NCBI GenBank assembly: GCA_007753675.1
Contig: CP036432.1
Location: forward strand, 2,020,394-2,084,393
DNA length: 64,000 nt
From: Stieleria magnilauensis
GTDB lineage: Bacteria; Planctomycetota; Planctomycetia; Pirellulales; Pirellulaceae
Reading direction: 5' to 3'
Shown: positions 24,693-32,335 of the stretch, piece after piece
Position numbering within the stretch: the stretch's first letter is position 1
Layout: each line of letters opens with the position of its first letter
Notes under the pieces: model-generated
The model's database searches: none
What the model saw: only the letters and a program-made list of their open reading frames with translations
Told to the model about the DNA's origin: nothing
Position numbers and translations under genes: made by a program

Positions 24693-25915
24693 ACAAGCAT
24701 GTCTTCATTTCACTGTTCTTAGCCCTTGCACTGATGACCGTTTTACCGCGTCATGCCGCCGCGCAAGTGTTGGCAGGCATTGATGTGCTCCAACGGGACG
24801 ATTTTCAGCAACTTGCCGGCCGCAAGATTGGCTTGATCACCAACCATACCGGCACAAACGCTCGCGGCGTCTCCACCGTCAAGCTGTTCCATGAATCACC
24901 GAACGTCACGTTGGTGGCTCTGTTCAGCCCCGAACACGGTTTCGCCGGCGTCTTAGACCAAGCGAACATCGATGATCAACGCGACTCACTGACGGGTCTG
25001 AAAGTCCATAGCTTGTACGGCAAGACCCGAGTCCCCACGCCCGAGATGCTCGAAGGGATCGACACACTCGTATTTGACATTCAAGACATCGGAACGCGTT
25101 TCTATACCTACATCTCCACCATGGGTGGGGCGATGAAGGCGTCTGCCCAACACCAAATCCGTTTTGTGGTGCTGGACCGACCGAACCCGATCAATGGTGT
25201 CGCCGTGCAAGGTCCCGTGCTGGATCCCGGTAACGAATCCTTTGTCGGTTACCACCCGATCTCCGTTCGCCATGGGATGACGGTCGGCGAATTGGCAATG
25301 ATGTTCAAAGCCGAATGGGAACTTGATGTCGAGTTGCAACTCATTCGCATCGAGGGCTGGGATCGCAGCAAAATGTTTGACGCCACCGAACGTCTCTGGA
25401 TCAACCCGTCTCCGAACATGCGCAGTTTGACGCAGGCGTTGCTCTATCCTGGAGTCGGGCTGCTGGAAACGACCAACGTCTCGGTCGGACGCGGTACCGA
25501 CACTCCCTTCGAAGTGTTAGGCGCCCCCTGGATCGATGCCATCACCCTGGCACGCGAATTGAATGCCCAACCACTCGACGGAATCCGGTTTGTGCCGATC
25601 GAGTTCACGCCCAACGCGAGTAAACACGAGGCCCAGAAGTGCGGCGGCGTCAACCTGATCGTGACCGACCGAGCCGCGTTTGACCCGCTGGAGACCGGAC
25701 TGACGTTGGCCACCACACTGCATCGACTCTATCCCCAAGATTGGCAAACGAATTCGCTGAACCGATTGCTGGTGAGCGAAAAAACACGCGACGGAATTCT
25801 GAGCGGCAAATCGGTCGATCAATTAAAAGCCGCCTATGAACACGAACTCAGCGATTTCAAACACCGCCGAGAAGCGTTCTTGCTGTACCACGATTCTGGC
25901 AAGAACGAACCGTGA
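24689..25915 (+). CDS. namZ: Exported NamZ-type exo-N-acetylmuramidase (DUF1343)
   Basis: NamZ (glycoside hydrolase family 171, formerly DUF1343/YbbC) removes MurNAc from the non-reducing end of peptidoglycan fragments. The 408-residue product starts at the ATG at 24689, overlapping the symporter stop, and has a signal peptide (residues 1-25, ending RHAAA). The Rossmann-like N-terminal domain carries IGLITNHTG, LFSPEHGFAG (Glu82) and DIQDIGTRFYTYISTMG; the C-terminal part includes the family's NPSPNMRSLTQALLYPG and GRGTDTPFEVLGAPW. All the conserved motifs I know of are present. It would act in the periplasm and feed the symporter. Confidence 0.93.
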   Translation: MNKHVFISLFLALALMTVLPRHAAAQVLAGIDVLQRDDFQQLAGRKIGLITNHTGTNARGVSTVKLFHESPNVTLVALFSPEHGFAGVLDQANIDDQRDSLTGLKVHSLYGKTRVPTPEMLEGIDTLVFDIQDIGTRFYTYISTMGGAMKASAQHQIRFVVLDRPNPINGVAVQGPVLDPGNESFVGYHPISVRHGMTVGELAMMFKAEWELDVELQLIRIEGWDRSKMFDATERLWINPSPNMRSLTQALLYPGVGLLETTNVSVGRGTDTPFEVLGAPWIDAITLARELNAQPLDGIRFVPIEFTPNASKHEAQKCGGVNLIVTDRAAFDPLETGLTLATTLHRLYPQDWQTNSLNRLLVSEKTRDGILSGKSVDQLKAAYEHELSDFKHRREAFLLYHDSGKNEP

Positions 25916-27114
25916 AAGTGATGCAGCACCAACCCCAACTGGGACTGGAAATCTGTGTGGCGGAGCGACCTCGGGTGCTGCAGTCCGCGCGAATCGGACT
26001 GCTGATGAACCGTGCGTCGGTCGACCGGGATCTTCGCCTGGCGTGTGATGTCTTGCACAATGCGTATCCGGGTCAAATCGCCGCCTTGTTCACGCCCCAG
26101 CACGGGCTGTGGGGTGATGCCCAAGCCAACATGATCGAAACCGACCACGGTTGGCATGCGGGCTTAGACGTTCCGATCTATAGCCTGTACAGCGAGTCAC
26201 GACGCCCCTCGCCAAAGATGCTGGCCGGGCTCGATTGCTTGGTGATCGATTTGCAAGATGTCGGCACGCGCGTTTACACCTTCGTGTGGACAATGCTCGA
26301 ATGCCTGCACGCGTGCGCCGAAGCGAACGTTTCGGTCCTGGTGCTGGACCGGCTCAATCCGATCGGCGGCCGGATCGTCGAAGGCCCCCTGCTAGAAGAT
26401 GCCTATCGCAGCTTTGTCGGCGGGGCGCCGATTCCCATGCGTCATGGGCTAACGATGGGAGAGTTGGCGTTGTTGCTGCAATCCGAATTGCAAATCGACG
26501 TCTCGCTGGAAATCATTCCAGTCCGAGGATGGTCGCCCGACGACACGTTCGATTCACTCCGCCGACATTGGCTGTTACCCTCGCCAAATTTGCCCACCGC
26601 CCAATCCGCCATGGTCTATCCCGGCCAAGTCTTGCTGGAAGGAACCAATTTGTCCGAAGGCCGCGGCACCACCACGCCCTTCGAAATCGTCGGGGCGCCG
26701 TTCGTCGATCCCGACACACTGATCCAGGCGCTCGACGACATCGACTTGCCCGGAGTTCATTTCTTGCCGCTCTCGTTCCGCCCCACGTTTGACAAATGGG
26801 CGGATCAACTGTGCGGCGGCATCTCGATCCACATCACCGACCCCCAGCAGTTTCGATCACTGAAAACATCGATCGCCATCCTGTCGATGATCCAGCACCA
26901 TTGGCCCGATGCATTTCGCTGGCTCGGTCCGCCCTACGAATACGAAACGCAGAAGCCACCGATCGACATCATCCATGGCTCCAGCCGATTACGACTGGGA
27001 TTAAATCACGACCACACCATCGACGACCTCGCCGAACTCGACGTGACATCGTGGAACCAGCGCACCCACAAGTTCCAACTCTACGATCCGAAAGAAGATC
27101 GTTTTCGCGGTTGA
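25912..27114 (+). CDS. Second NamZ/DUF1343 protein, no signal peptide
   Basis: A 400-residue paralogue of the preceding protein, starting at a GTG that overlaps its stop codon by four bases (GTGA); an ATG at 25921 is the alternative. It lacks any signal peptide (MKVMQHQPQLGLEI), so it should be cytoplasmic. The overall family pattern is kept: LIDLQDVGTRVYTF-like segment, LPSPNLPTAQSAMVYPG and EGRGTTTPFEIVGAPF. Two motifs differ: the PEHG of the exported copy is PQHG here (Gln63), and TNHTG is MNRAS. If the lost glutamate is catalytic, this copy would be inactive or have another substrate. Otherwise it could hydrolyse imported disaccharides. The gene ends 13 bp before a convergent gene. Confidence 0.88.
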   Translation: MKVMQHQPQLGLEICVAERPRVLQSARIGLLMNRASVDRDLRLACDVLHNAYPGQIAALFTPQHGLWGDAQANMIETDHGWHAGLDVPIYSLYSESRRPSPKMLAGLDCLVIDLQDVGTRVYTFVWTMLECLHACAEANVSVLVLDRLNPIGGRIVEGPLLEDAYRSFVGGAPIPMRHGLTMGELALLLQSELQIDVSLEIIPVRGWSPDDTFDSLRRHWLLPSPNLPTAQSAMVYPGQVLLEGTNLSEGRGTTTPFEIVGAPFVDPDTLIQALDDIDLPGVHFLPLSFRPTFDKWADQLCGGISIHITDPQQFRSLKTSIAILSMIQHHWPDAFRWLGPPYEYETQKPPIDIIHGSSRLRLGLNHDHTIDDLAELDVTSWNQRTHKFQLYDPKEDRFRG

Positions 27115-27127
27115 GCGACGAAGACTT

Positions 27128-28600
27128 TCACGGATCAGTGACCGAGCCCGAGACTTCTGTTTCGTTCTCTGCACAAACCCGCTGCAGATACGCCTCTGCC
27201 TCCGGCGTCAGCTTGCTGATCCGGGCCATCGTCAGGTGATTTAATTCCCCGAGCGGTTGAACGTCTTCCAACGTCACCAGGTTGCGATTGCGTAGGTGCA
27301 GCCACGACAATTGTTTCAAATTGGCGATTTCCTGAAACGTTCCCTTGTTCGGATAAAACCTGCCGTACAGGTATAGCGATCGCAGCGTAAGTCCATCGAC
27401 GAATCGAATCGGCGTCGACACATCGTTGTACAACGTCAGGCCCTGCAATTGATCCATCTGTGACAAGAATGGCCAAACGAACAAGTGGTTCCGTATCAGC
27501 AGTTCGATAGGCGGGTTGATCGCTGCGACAAGTTCCAGATCACGGGCGAGATTTTCTTCGACGTTGAGATCCAGCTCTTTCAGTCCCAGGTCAAGCCACT
27601 TTTGCAGCAGGGCTCGACTCAGCGGCTCAGTTGGAATCGTTAATCGATACTTCCAAAGCGTACTCGGCTGGTCCATGAATTCCACGTATCCGTCGTACAT
27701 GCCGACAGAGTGCAATCCATTCGGCAACCAAGCGGTGATTCCTTCGAGCGTGATGTCGGGTCGTTTCGTTCCCTTCCGGTTGGTGATATCGATCCGGCCA
27801 AAAGGCTTCGGGTCGATCAGTTGCAATCGACGATCATCTAAATTGCACAGTTGCAGATCCAATTCTCTCGCCCGCAGCGCGCTGATCGCCCTGCATGCCT
27901 GATCGGTGAGTTCGCACTCACGCAACAGTAACTTGTCCATCCGTGAGGTGTCGGTCTGGCAAAACATCTGTATCTCGTCGGCGTCAAAGTCCCATAAGAA
28001 ACATGAACCGACCGGTTGCAATTGATCAATCGAAGCGAGTTGACGCATCACGCTTCCATTCATCCGACTGCTTTCCTGATAATAGAAATCCGTGGAAAAC
28101 ACCAACCGACTCAGACGCGGCAAATCACTCAAACGGCCGAGCGCTGAGGGATTGATCCGAGTTTCATGAACATCCAACGCCTCCAGCATCGGGCACGTGA
28201 GCAGATGTTCGATCGCGCCGCTGGTGATGTTGTGGTTGCCCCACAGCGACAATCGTTTCAGTCGCTTGCACTTGACCAATTCGGCAACGTCGTCGTTAGC
28301 GATCCCGGTGCGATTGAGATACAGTCTCTCCAACGATTCAAGATGCTCGATTCCCACCAGACCGCCACGGTGAATCCGACTGTGCGACAGCTGGACCTCA
28401 ATCGGCGTGGCCCAGAAGTGTCCCGTCCGGGCATGAAACCCATCCAGGACTGACGCGCGGTACCGGACCGTCCCTCCAAGCGACTCAAATCGCTTGACGG
28501 TGCTGTGAATCCGCGCATGACGCTGATAAACGACGATGCCCAACGCCGTGACAACAGCGAGCAACAGGAGTGTTCGAATCGAGAATCGAATTCGTTTCAT
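27128..28600 (-). CDS. Leucine-rich repeat membrane-anchored protein
   Basis: From the ATG at 28600 the product has 490 residues. The N-terminus MKRIRFSIRTLLLLAVVTALGIV is a signal anchor found in many planctomycete LRR proteins. Irregular leucine-rich repeats follow from about residue 75 (HLESLERLYLNRTGI, CKRLKRLSLWGNHNI, CPMLEALDVHETRI, LPRLSRLVFSTDFY) and again near the C-terminus (LKQLSWLHLRNRNL, LGELNHLTMARI). The middle part is less repetitive. The role is probably protein binding at the outer face of the cytoplasmic membrane. An upstream in-frame Met would add 17 residues but places charged sequence before the anchor. It converges with the second NamZ gene. Confidence 0.82.
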   Translation of the reverse strand: MKRIRFSIRTLLLLAVVTALGIVVYQRHARIHSTVKRFESLGGTVRYRASVLDGFHARTGHFWATPIEVQLSHSRIHRGGLVGIEHLESLERLYLNRTGIANDDVAELVKCKRLKRLSLWGNHNITSGAIEHLLTCPMLEALDVHETRINPSALGRLSDLPRLSRLVFSTDFYYQESSRMNGSVMRQLASIDQLQPVGSCFLWDFDADEIQMFCQTDTSRMDKLLLRECELTDQACRAISALRARELDLQLCNLDDRRLQLIDPKPFGRIDITNRKGTKRPDITLEGITAWLPNGLHSVGMYDGYVEFMDQPSTLWKYRLTIPTEPLSRALLQKWLDLGLKELDLNVEENLARDLELVAAINPPIELLIRNHLFVWPFLSQMDQLQGLTLYNDVSTPIRFVDGLTLRSLYLYGRFYPNKGTFQEIANLKQLSWLHLRNRNLVTLEDVQPLGELNHLTMARISKLTPEAEAYLQRVCAENETEVSGSVTDP

Positions 28601-28774
28601 GCGGGACGTCAAAACGTGGTTTTCTGAGAAAAACAGCCAAATCAAGCTCACCGTGACCCGAAGACTCCAAACGTGCCTCGACTTTCGGTTAGTTTATCAG
28701 CTTGATCGACGCCGGGTTGCCCGCCGCGGCACAGAATCATTCAACATGCTAGCCCCCCTGAGATGTCTGACGCG

Positions 28775-29443
28775 ATGAAATTTACAATCCTCTTCTGCGC
28801 GGCTCTACTTCTCAGTTCCATCGTGACGAGGCCCCCGAACGCCTCCGCAGCGATCGTCGGATACACCGACTACGCGTCGTTCCAGTCCGCCGCATTCGGC
28901 AGCGAGAGTGTCATCGACTTTGATTCCATTCCCGGCGGAAATACGATTGACCGGATTGACGACGTCGTGTTCTCTAGCGGCGGGTCGATGCGCGTTTATG
29001 TAACCGACGGTATCACTGACGGGACCATCAGCCCGGATAACTTCATTGGCAATGCAACCTTCGGATTCCCCGAATTCGAGAATGAAGTGATCACGATGAG
29101 CTTCGACACGGCGCGATCAGCCGCAGGCATCTTTGTCATCTATGAAGGCTCACTGTCTACTTCTTTTTCACTCACGTCGGCGGGCGGCAGTCAATCGCTC
29201 GAAGCAACAAGTACCGTGATCGATTTGCCCGGCCCCGCAAATGGCTACTTTCTCGGATTGGTCGACGATACGGGAGCAAACAGCATCAACAGCGTTTCGC
29301 TCAGAAACGCAACTGCAGATCGCCCTTACTATTTTGACAACCAAACGAGCTTCATCTCTATCCCTGTCGCGATTCCGGAACCTGGATCCTTTGCGATGCT
29401 GGCTCTGATTGGCAGTACAGTGGCTTGCCGACGCCGACGCTGA
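28775..29443 (+). CDS. PEP-CTERM sorting-signal protein
   Basis: The product (222 residues from the ATG at 28775, or 226 from 28763) has a signal peptide (MKFTILFCAALLLSS..NASA), a beta-rich middle resembling extracellular structural proteins, and the C-terminal PEP-CTERM tripartite signal: IPEPGS, a hydrophobic segment (FAMLALIGSTVAC) and RRRR. Such proteins are cut and transferred to the surface by an exosortase, and often belong to biofilm matrix. No exosortase gene is in the window. It stands between a divergent LRR gene and the ADP-ribosylglycohydrolase gene. Confidence 0.88.
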   Translation: MKFTILFCAALLLSSIVTRPPNASAAIVGYTDYASFQSAAFGSESVIDFDSIPGGNTIDRIDDVVFSSGGSMRVYVTDGITDGTISPDNFIGNATFGFPEFENEVITMSFDTARSAAGIFVIYEGSLSTSFSLTSAGGSQSLEATSTVIDLPGPANGYFLGLVDDTGANSINSVSLRNATADRPYYFDNQTSFISIPVAIPEPGSFAMLALIGSTVACRRRR

Positions 29444-29540
29444 ACGGATCTCATTCGCGCATGGCGCGAATCATTCGTCCACCGCACAGCGAGGCGAATC
29501 ATTGCGGCCAATCGGTCAGTTCTCCGTTCGAGCACGACGT

Positions 29541-30911
29541 ATGAAACGCCGCAGAATCTTATCCTCATTTGCAGTCCTATGGGCTGCTTCCGCCGTCAAG
29601 GTGAGCGCCCAGACGACAGCGGATCAATCTAAAACGACCGACACTGCCGAAGCCCTCGCCCATCGGCTCGGCATTTCGCTCGACCGCTTGCGTGGCTTTC
29701 TGATCGGGTCGCTTTTGGGAGACGCTCTTGGCGGACCGATTGAGTTTTCCGATCCCGACCGTTTGCCCGACGACATGCCGCACGTCCGTCAGTGGAAGGC
29801 CGGAACGAAACTGACAGCGACGCACTGCGAAACGCTTGCCCGAACGCTTCGACTGCGTGGCTACGAAACGTTGCGTCCCGAAACGGCGCCCTTCGGACCG
29901 TGGCGAAAACGGGCACCGGCAGGCACCATCACCGACGATTCGCGTCACAAGATCATTCTGTTGCGTGCCATCAATCGAGCGATCGACCACGCCGGACAAG
30001 CCCCCGTCACCATTGACCGATCGCGTTTGGCAGCCGAGTATTTGCGTCCGCTGCGACACGTGGATGAATCCGCCGAATCGACGGCAGCCCTGGACCGTGA
30101 CGGATTCAAACCCTACCGCGACGCCGCCCGTTGGTGGGCGGCCAAGTCAATTCAATCGTCGCCCGAGCCAACGCCCGAGCCAACGCCCGATTTTGCTTCC
30201 GAACCGGCTTACCCGCCCGAGCGACTTTGGGCAGGCGTGGCCAACTGCTCTGGCCAAATGGCGTTGCTTCCCCTGGCCGCCGTCTTTCCTGGCAAACCAG
30301 TCGCTGCATACGAAGCGACCTACGCCATCGACTTTTTGGATTCCGACCATGCCGTTGACTACTGTGCCGCAATCAACGCCGGAATCGCAGAAGTGCTTTC
30401 GGATCGCCACAACGACTCGGATCCGGACGCGCGAATGCAGGCCCTGATCCAGACGATGATCCAAACGGATCCCTACCACTACGCCGACATCCCGTTCACC
30501 GAAAGGCCGTTTGCCCAGTGGCTTGGCCGAGGGAGGCAATGGGCCGAGTTGGCCGATAGGGATCCGCGTCAACTGTTCGAAAAACTAGAGCGAGAGGGAA
30601 AACCTCATTTCTGGTGGGATGCCCATTTTACGTTCGTCGTGCCGCTGGCGATCATGCACCTCTGTCGCGACGACCCGATGGCGGCGATGAACCTGTGTCT
30701 CGATTTTGGTCACGACACCGATTCCTACGCACAGTTGCTGGGGGCGTGGATCGGGGCGATTCATGGACGCGAAGTGTTTCCCACATCCATGGTCCGCCAC
30801 GTCGAAAGACGCTTAGAAGTCGATTTCGGCGAATCGGTCGACGATTGGTGTCGAACGCTATTAAACGCCGCCCACCGCGCCGAACAGCAACAACTGCGAT
30901 TTGTGAGGTAA
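29541..30911 (+). CDS. ADP-ribosylglycohydrolase family protein, exported
   Basis: Members of the DraG/ARH family remove ADP-ribose from proteins or cleave related N- and O-glycosidic bonds, using two magnesium ions. The 456-residue product begins with a probable signal peptide (MKRRRILSSFAVLWAASAVKVSAQ), which is unusual for the family. Family motifs are GSLLGDALGGPIEF (about 56-69), TDDSRH (about 132-137) and the C-terminal metal motif GHDTDSYAQLLGAWIGAIHG (about 388). The Asp pairs are kept, while the usual Thr after each is Ser. A Pro-rich linker, PEPTPEPTPD, is near residue 210. It is followed 6 bp later by a MtnK-like kinase gene, so both are probably one operon. Confidence 0.85.
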   Translation: MKRRRILSSFAVLWAASAVKVSAQTTADQSKTTDTAEALAHRLGISLDRLRGFLIGSLLGDALGGPIEFSDPDRLPDDMPHVRQWKAGTKLTATHCETLARTLRLRGYETLRPETAPFGPWRKRAPAGTITDDSRHKIILLRAINRAIDHAGQAPVTIDRSRLAAEYLRPLRHVDESAESTAALDRDGFKPYRDAARWWAAKSIQSSPEPTPEPTPDFASEPAYPPERLWAGVANCSGQMALLPLAAVFPGKPVAAYEATYAIDFLDSDHAVDYCAAINAGIAEVLSDRHNDSDPDARMQALIQTMIQTDPYHYADIPFTERPFAQWLGRGRQWAELADRDPRQLFEKLEREGKPHFWWDAHFTFVVPLAIMHLCRDDPMAAMNLCLDFGHDTDSYAQLLGAWIGAIHGREVFPTSMVRHVERRLEVDFGESVDDWCRTLLNAAHRAEQQQLRFVR

Positions 30912-30917
30912 CCCCAA

Positions 30918-31985
30918 GTGGATCACGACCAACCGCGGACAGGCCCCCTCCACTTCGACCCGATCTCGAAGAATGATCCGGCGTCGGTCGCCACGTCGCT
31001 CGGGCGAAACGGATGGATGCGAGACGACGAAATTCTCGTCGGTGTCGAGTCGGCCGGAGAAGGCAACATGAACTGTACGCTCCGCACGACGCTCCGAGAC
31101 CAAGCTGGTCGCGAACGAACGCTGATTCTGAAACAATCTCGTCCCTGGGTCGAAAAGTATCCCAGCATTGCCGCCCCCGTCGAGCGTGCGTGGTCGGAAG
31201 CTCGGTTTTACGAATGTGTCAGTTCCGTTGCGTCAGTCGCCGCGCAGACGCCAACCCTGGTCGGCAAAGACACCGCCAACTACACGCTCTGCTTGACGGA
31301 TCTTCCCGGCTCCGTCGACATGACCGATGCTTACGGGGAAGCTTCGCTACCGCTAGACGCCGCAGCGCGTTGGCTCGGACCATTGCATTCGATCGATTTA
31401 CAGCCAGAACAATGCGCAGCGTTCCAAAACTTGGAACTTCGAAAACTCAATCACCAGCACCTCTTTGTGATCCCGCTGCAATCGCAGCTGCCGATCGATT
31501 TGGAACTGATCACAACGGGTCTGGAAACGACGCGTCAACAAGTCATCGCCGATGACAACTTGCTCGCGATCGCGAAACAAATGGGCGAACTGTACGTCGA
31601 CGCGGATTCCTGGAACGATCCCCACGCTCGCCTATTGCACGGCGACTATTACCCATGCTCCTTCCTGCGATGTCCGTCAACCGATTCCGCCGATGCGCCG
31701 TCGTTGTTTGTCATCGACCCTGAATTCTGTTTTGTCGGCCCGCCCGAGTTTGACTTGGGAGTCCTGCTCGCGCACGCGTTGTTCTGTGGAATCGATTGCG
31801 AGGGAGCGAAGCAGCAAATCCTGACTGCCTACTGCGGTGGCGCAGTCATCAGACACGACCTTTGGACACGTTTTGCCGGCTTCGAAATCTTGCGGCGTTT
31901 GTTGGGCGTCGCGCAACTGCCGTTGACCGCGACCTTGGAAACCAAATGCCAATGGATCGACGTCGCCCGGGCGTGGATCCGGTGA
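30918..31985 (+). CDS. Phosphotransferase of the APH/methylthioribose kinase type
   Basis: A 355-residue protein starting at a GTG at 30918, six bases after the preceding stop. It has the APH/choline-kinase fold: an N-lobe with LILKQSRPWVEKYPS (Lys for ATP), the catalytic loop LLHGDYYPCSFL (about 240-251) and VIDPEFCFVGPPEFDLGVLL (metal-binding Asp, about 266). The Asn usually found five residues after the catalytic Asp is Ser here, and IDPEF..GPPEFDLG matches methylthioribose kinase (MtnK), which also has Ser there. A sugar such as a 5-substituted ribose is therefore a likelier substrate than an aminoglycoside. It is cotranscribed with the ADP-ribosylglycohydrolase gene, so a ribose product of that enzyme is a tempting but unproven substrate. 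Confidence 0.8.
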   Translation: MDHDQPRTGPLHFDPISKNDPASVATSLGRNGWMRDDEILVGVESAGEGNMNCTLRTTLRDQAGRERTLILKQSRPWVEKYPSIAAPVERAWSEARFYECVSSVASVAAQTPTLVGKDTANYTLCLTDLPGSVDMTDAYGEASLPLDAAARWLGPLHSIDLQPEQCAAFQNLELRKLNHQHLFVIPLQSQLPIDLELITTGLETTRQQVIADDNLLAIAKQMGELYVDADSWNDPHARLLHGDYYPCSFLRCPSTDSADAPSLFVIDPEFCFVGPPEFDLGVLLAHALFCGIDCEGAKQQILTAYCGGAVIRHDLWTRFAGFEILRRLLGVAQLPLTATLETKCQWIDVARAWIR

Positions 31986-32058
31986 AGAGGGTCGCGTCAT
32001 CCGATTTCACATGACCCGCGGATGGGAGCACAGCAATCCGACGCTGCGCCCCCGTCAG

Positions 32059-32145
32059 GCAACGCTGTGAAGCATTTTAGAGCGGAAGGGCGCGAGGACT
32101 CCGGTTTGGTGGAGATGAGAAACCGAAGGGCCTGTGGCCTGTCGA
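32059..32145. repeat. Decayed copy of the nested hairpin element
   Basis: GGCAACGCTGTGAAGCATTT at 32059-32078 matches the outer arm of the element at 37395-37526, followed by a degenerate version of the AGGGCGCGAG hairpin. The right outer arm is missing. Confidence 0.65.
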
Positions 32146-32160
32146 TTCAAGCCCGCTTGC

Positions 32161-32290
32161 TCCCAATACCACTCAATCGACAAGGTTTAGACAAACGCAG
32201 GGCCCTGCCGCTCACAAGCATCACTCCGATTGGTGTCAAAGGAGAGCGGCAGCGTCCGCGCGGCGCTAAATCTCGATTTAGCGGTATTGC
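32161..32290. repeat. Second copy of the 140-bp inverted-repeat element
   Basis: CCAATACCACTCAATCGA (32163-32180) pairs with 32273-32290 at 15 of 18 positions. The inside shares CAAGGTTTAGAC..CGCAGGGCCCTG with the reverse complement of 20301-20440. Confidence 0.7.
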
Positions 32291-32335
32291 GTTTGCGCCC
32301 TACCGCTAAAAGTTCGTGGAACACAGGAACGCGAC

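Larger units (their letters stand above)
31986..32335. other. 350-bp repeat-rich gap
   Basis: No gene seen. It contains a decayed copy of the hairpin element (32059-32145) and a second copy of the 140-bp inverted-repeat element (32161-32290). Confidence 0.6.

Noticed and set aside
30918-31985. Aminoglycoside resistance gene
   Set aside because: The fold is APH-like, but the Ser in the catalytic loop and the IDPEF motif point to methylthioribose kinase-type sugar kinases.
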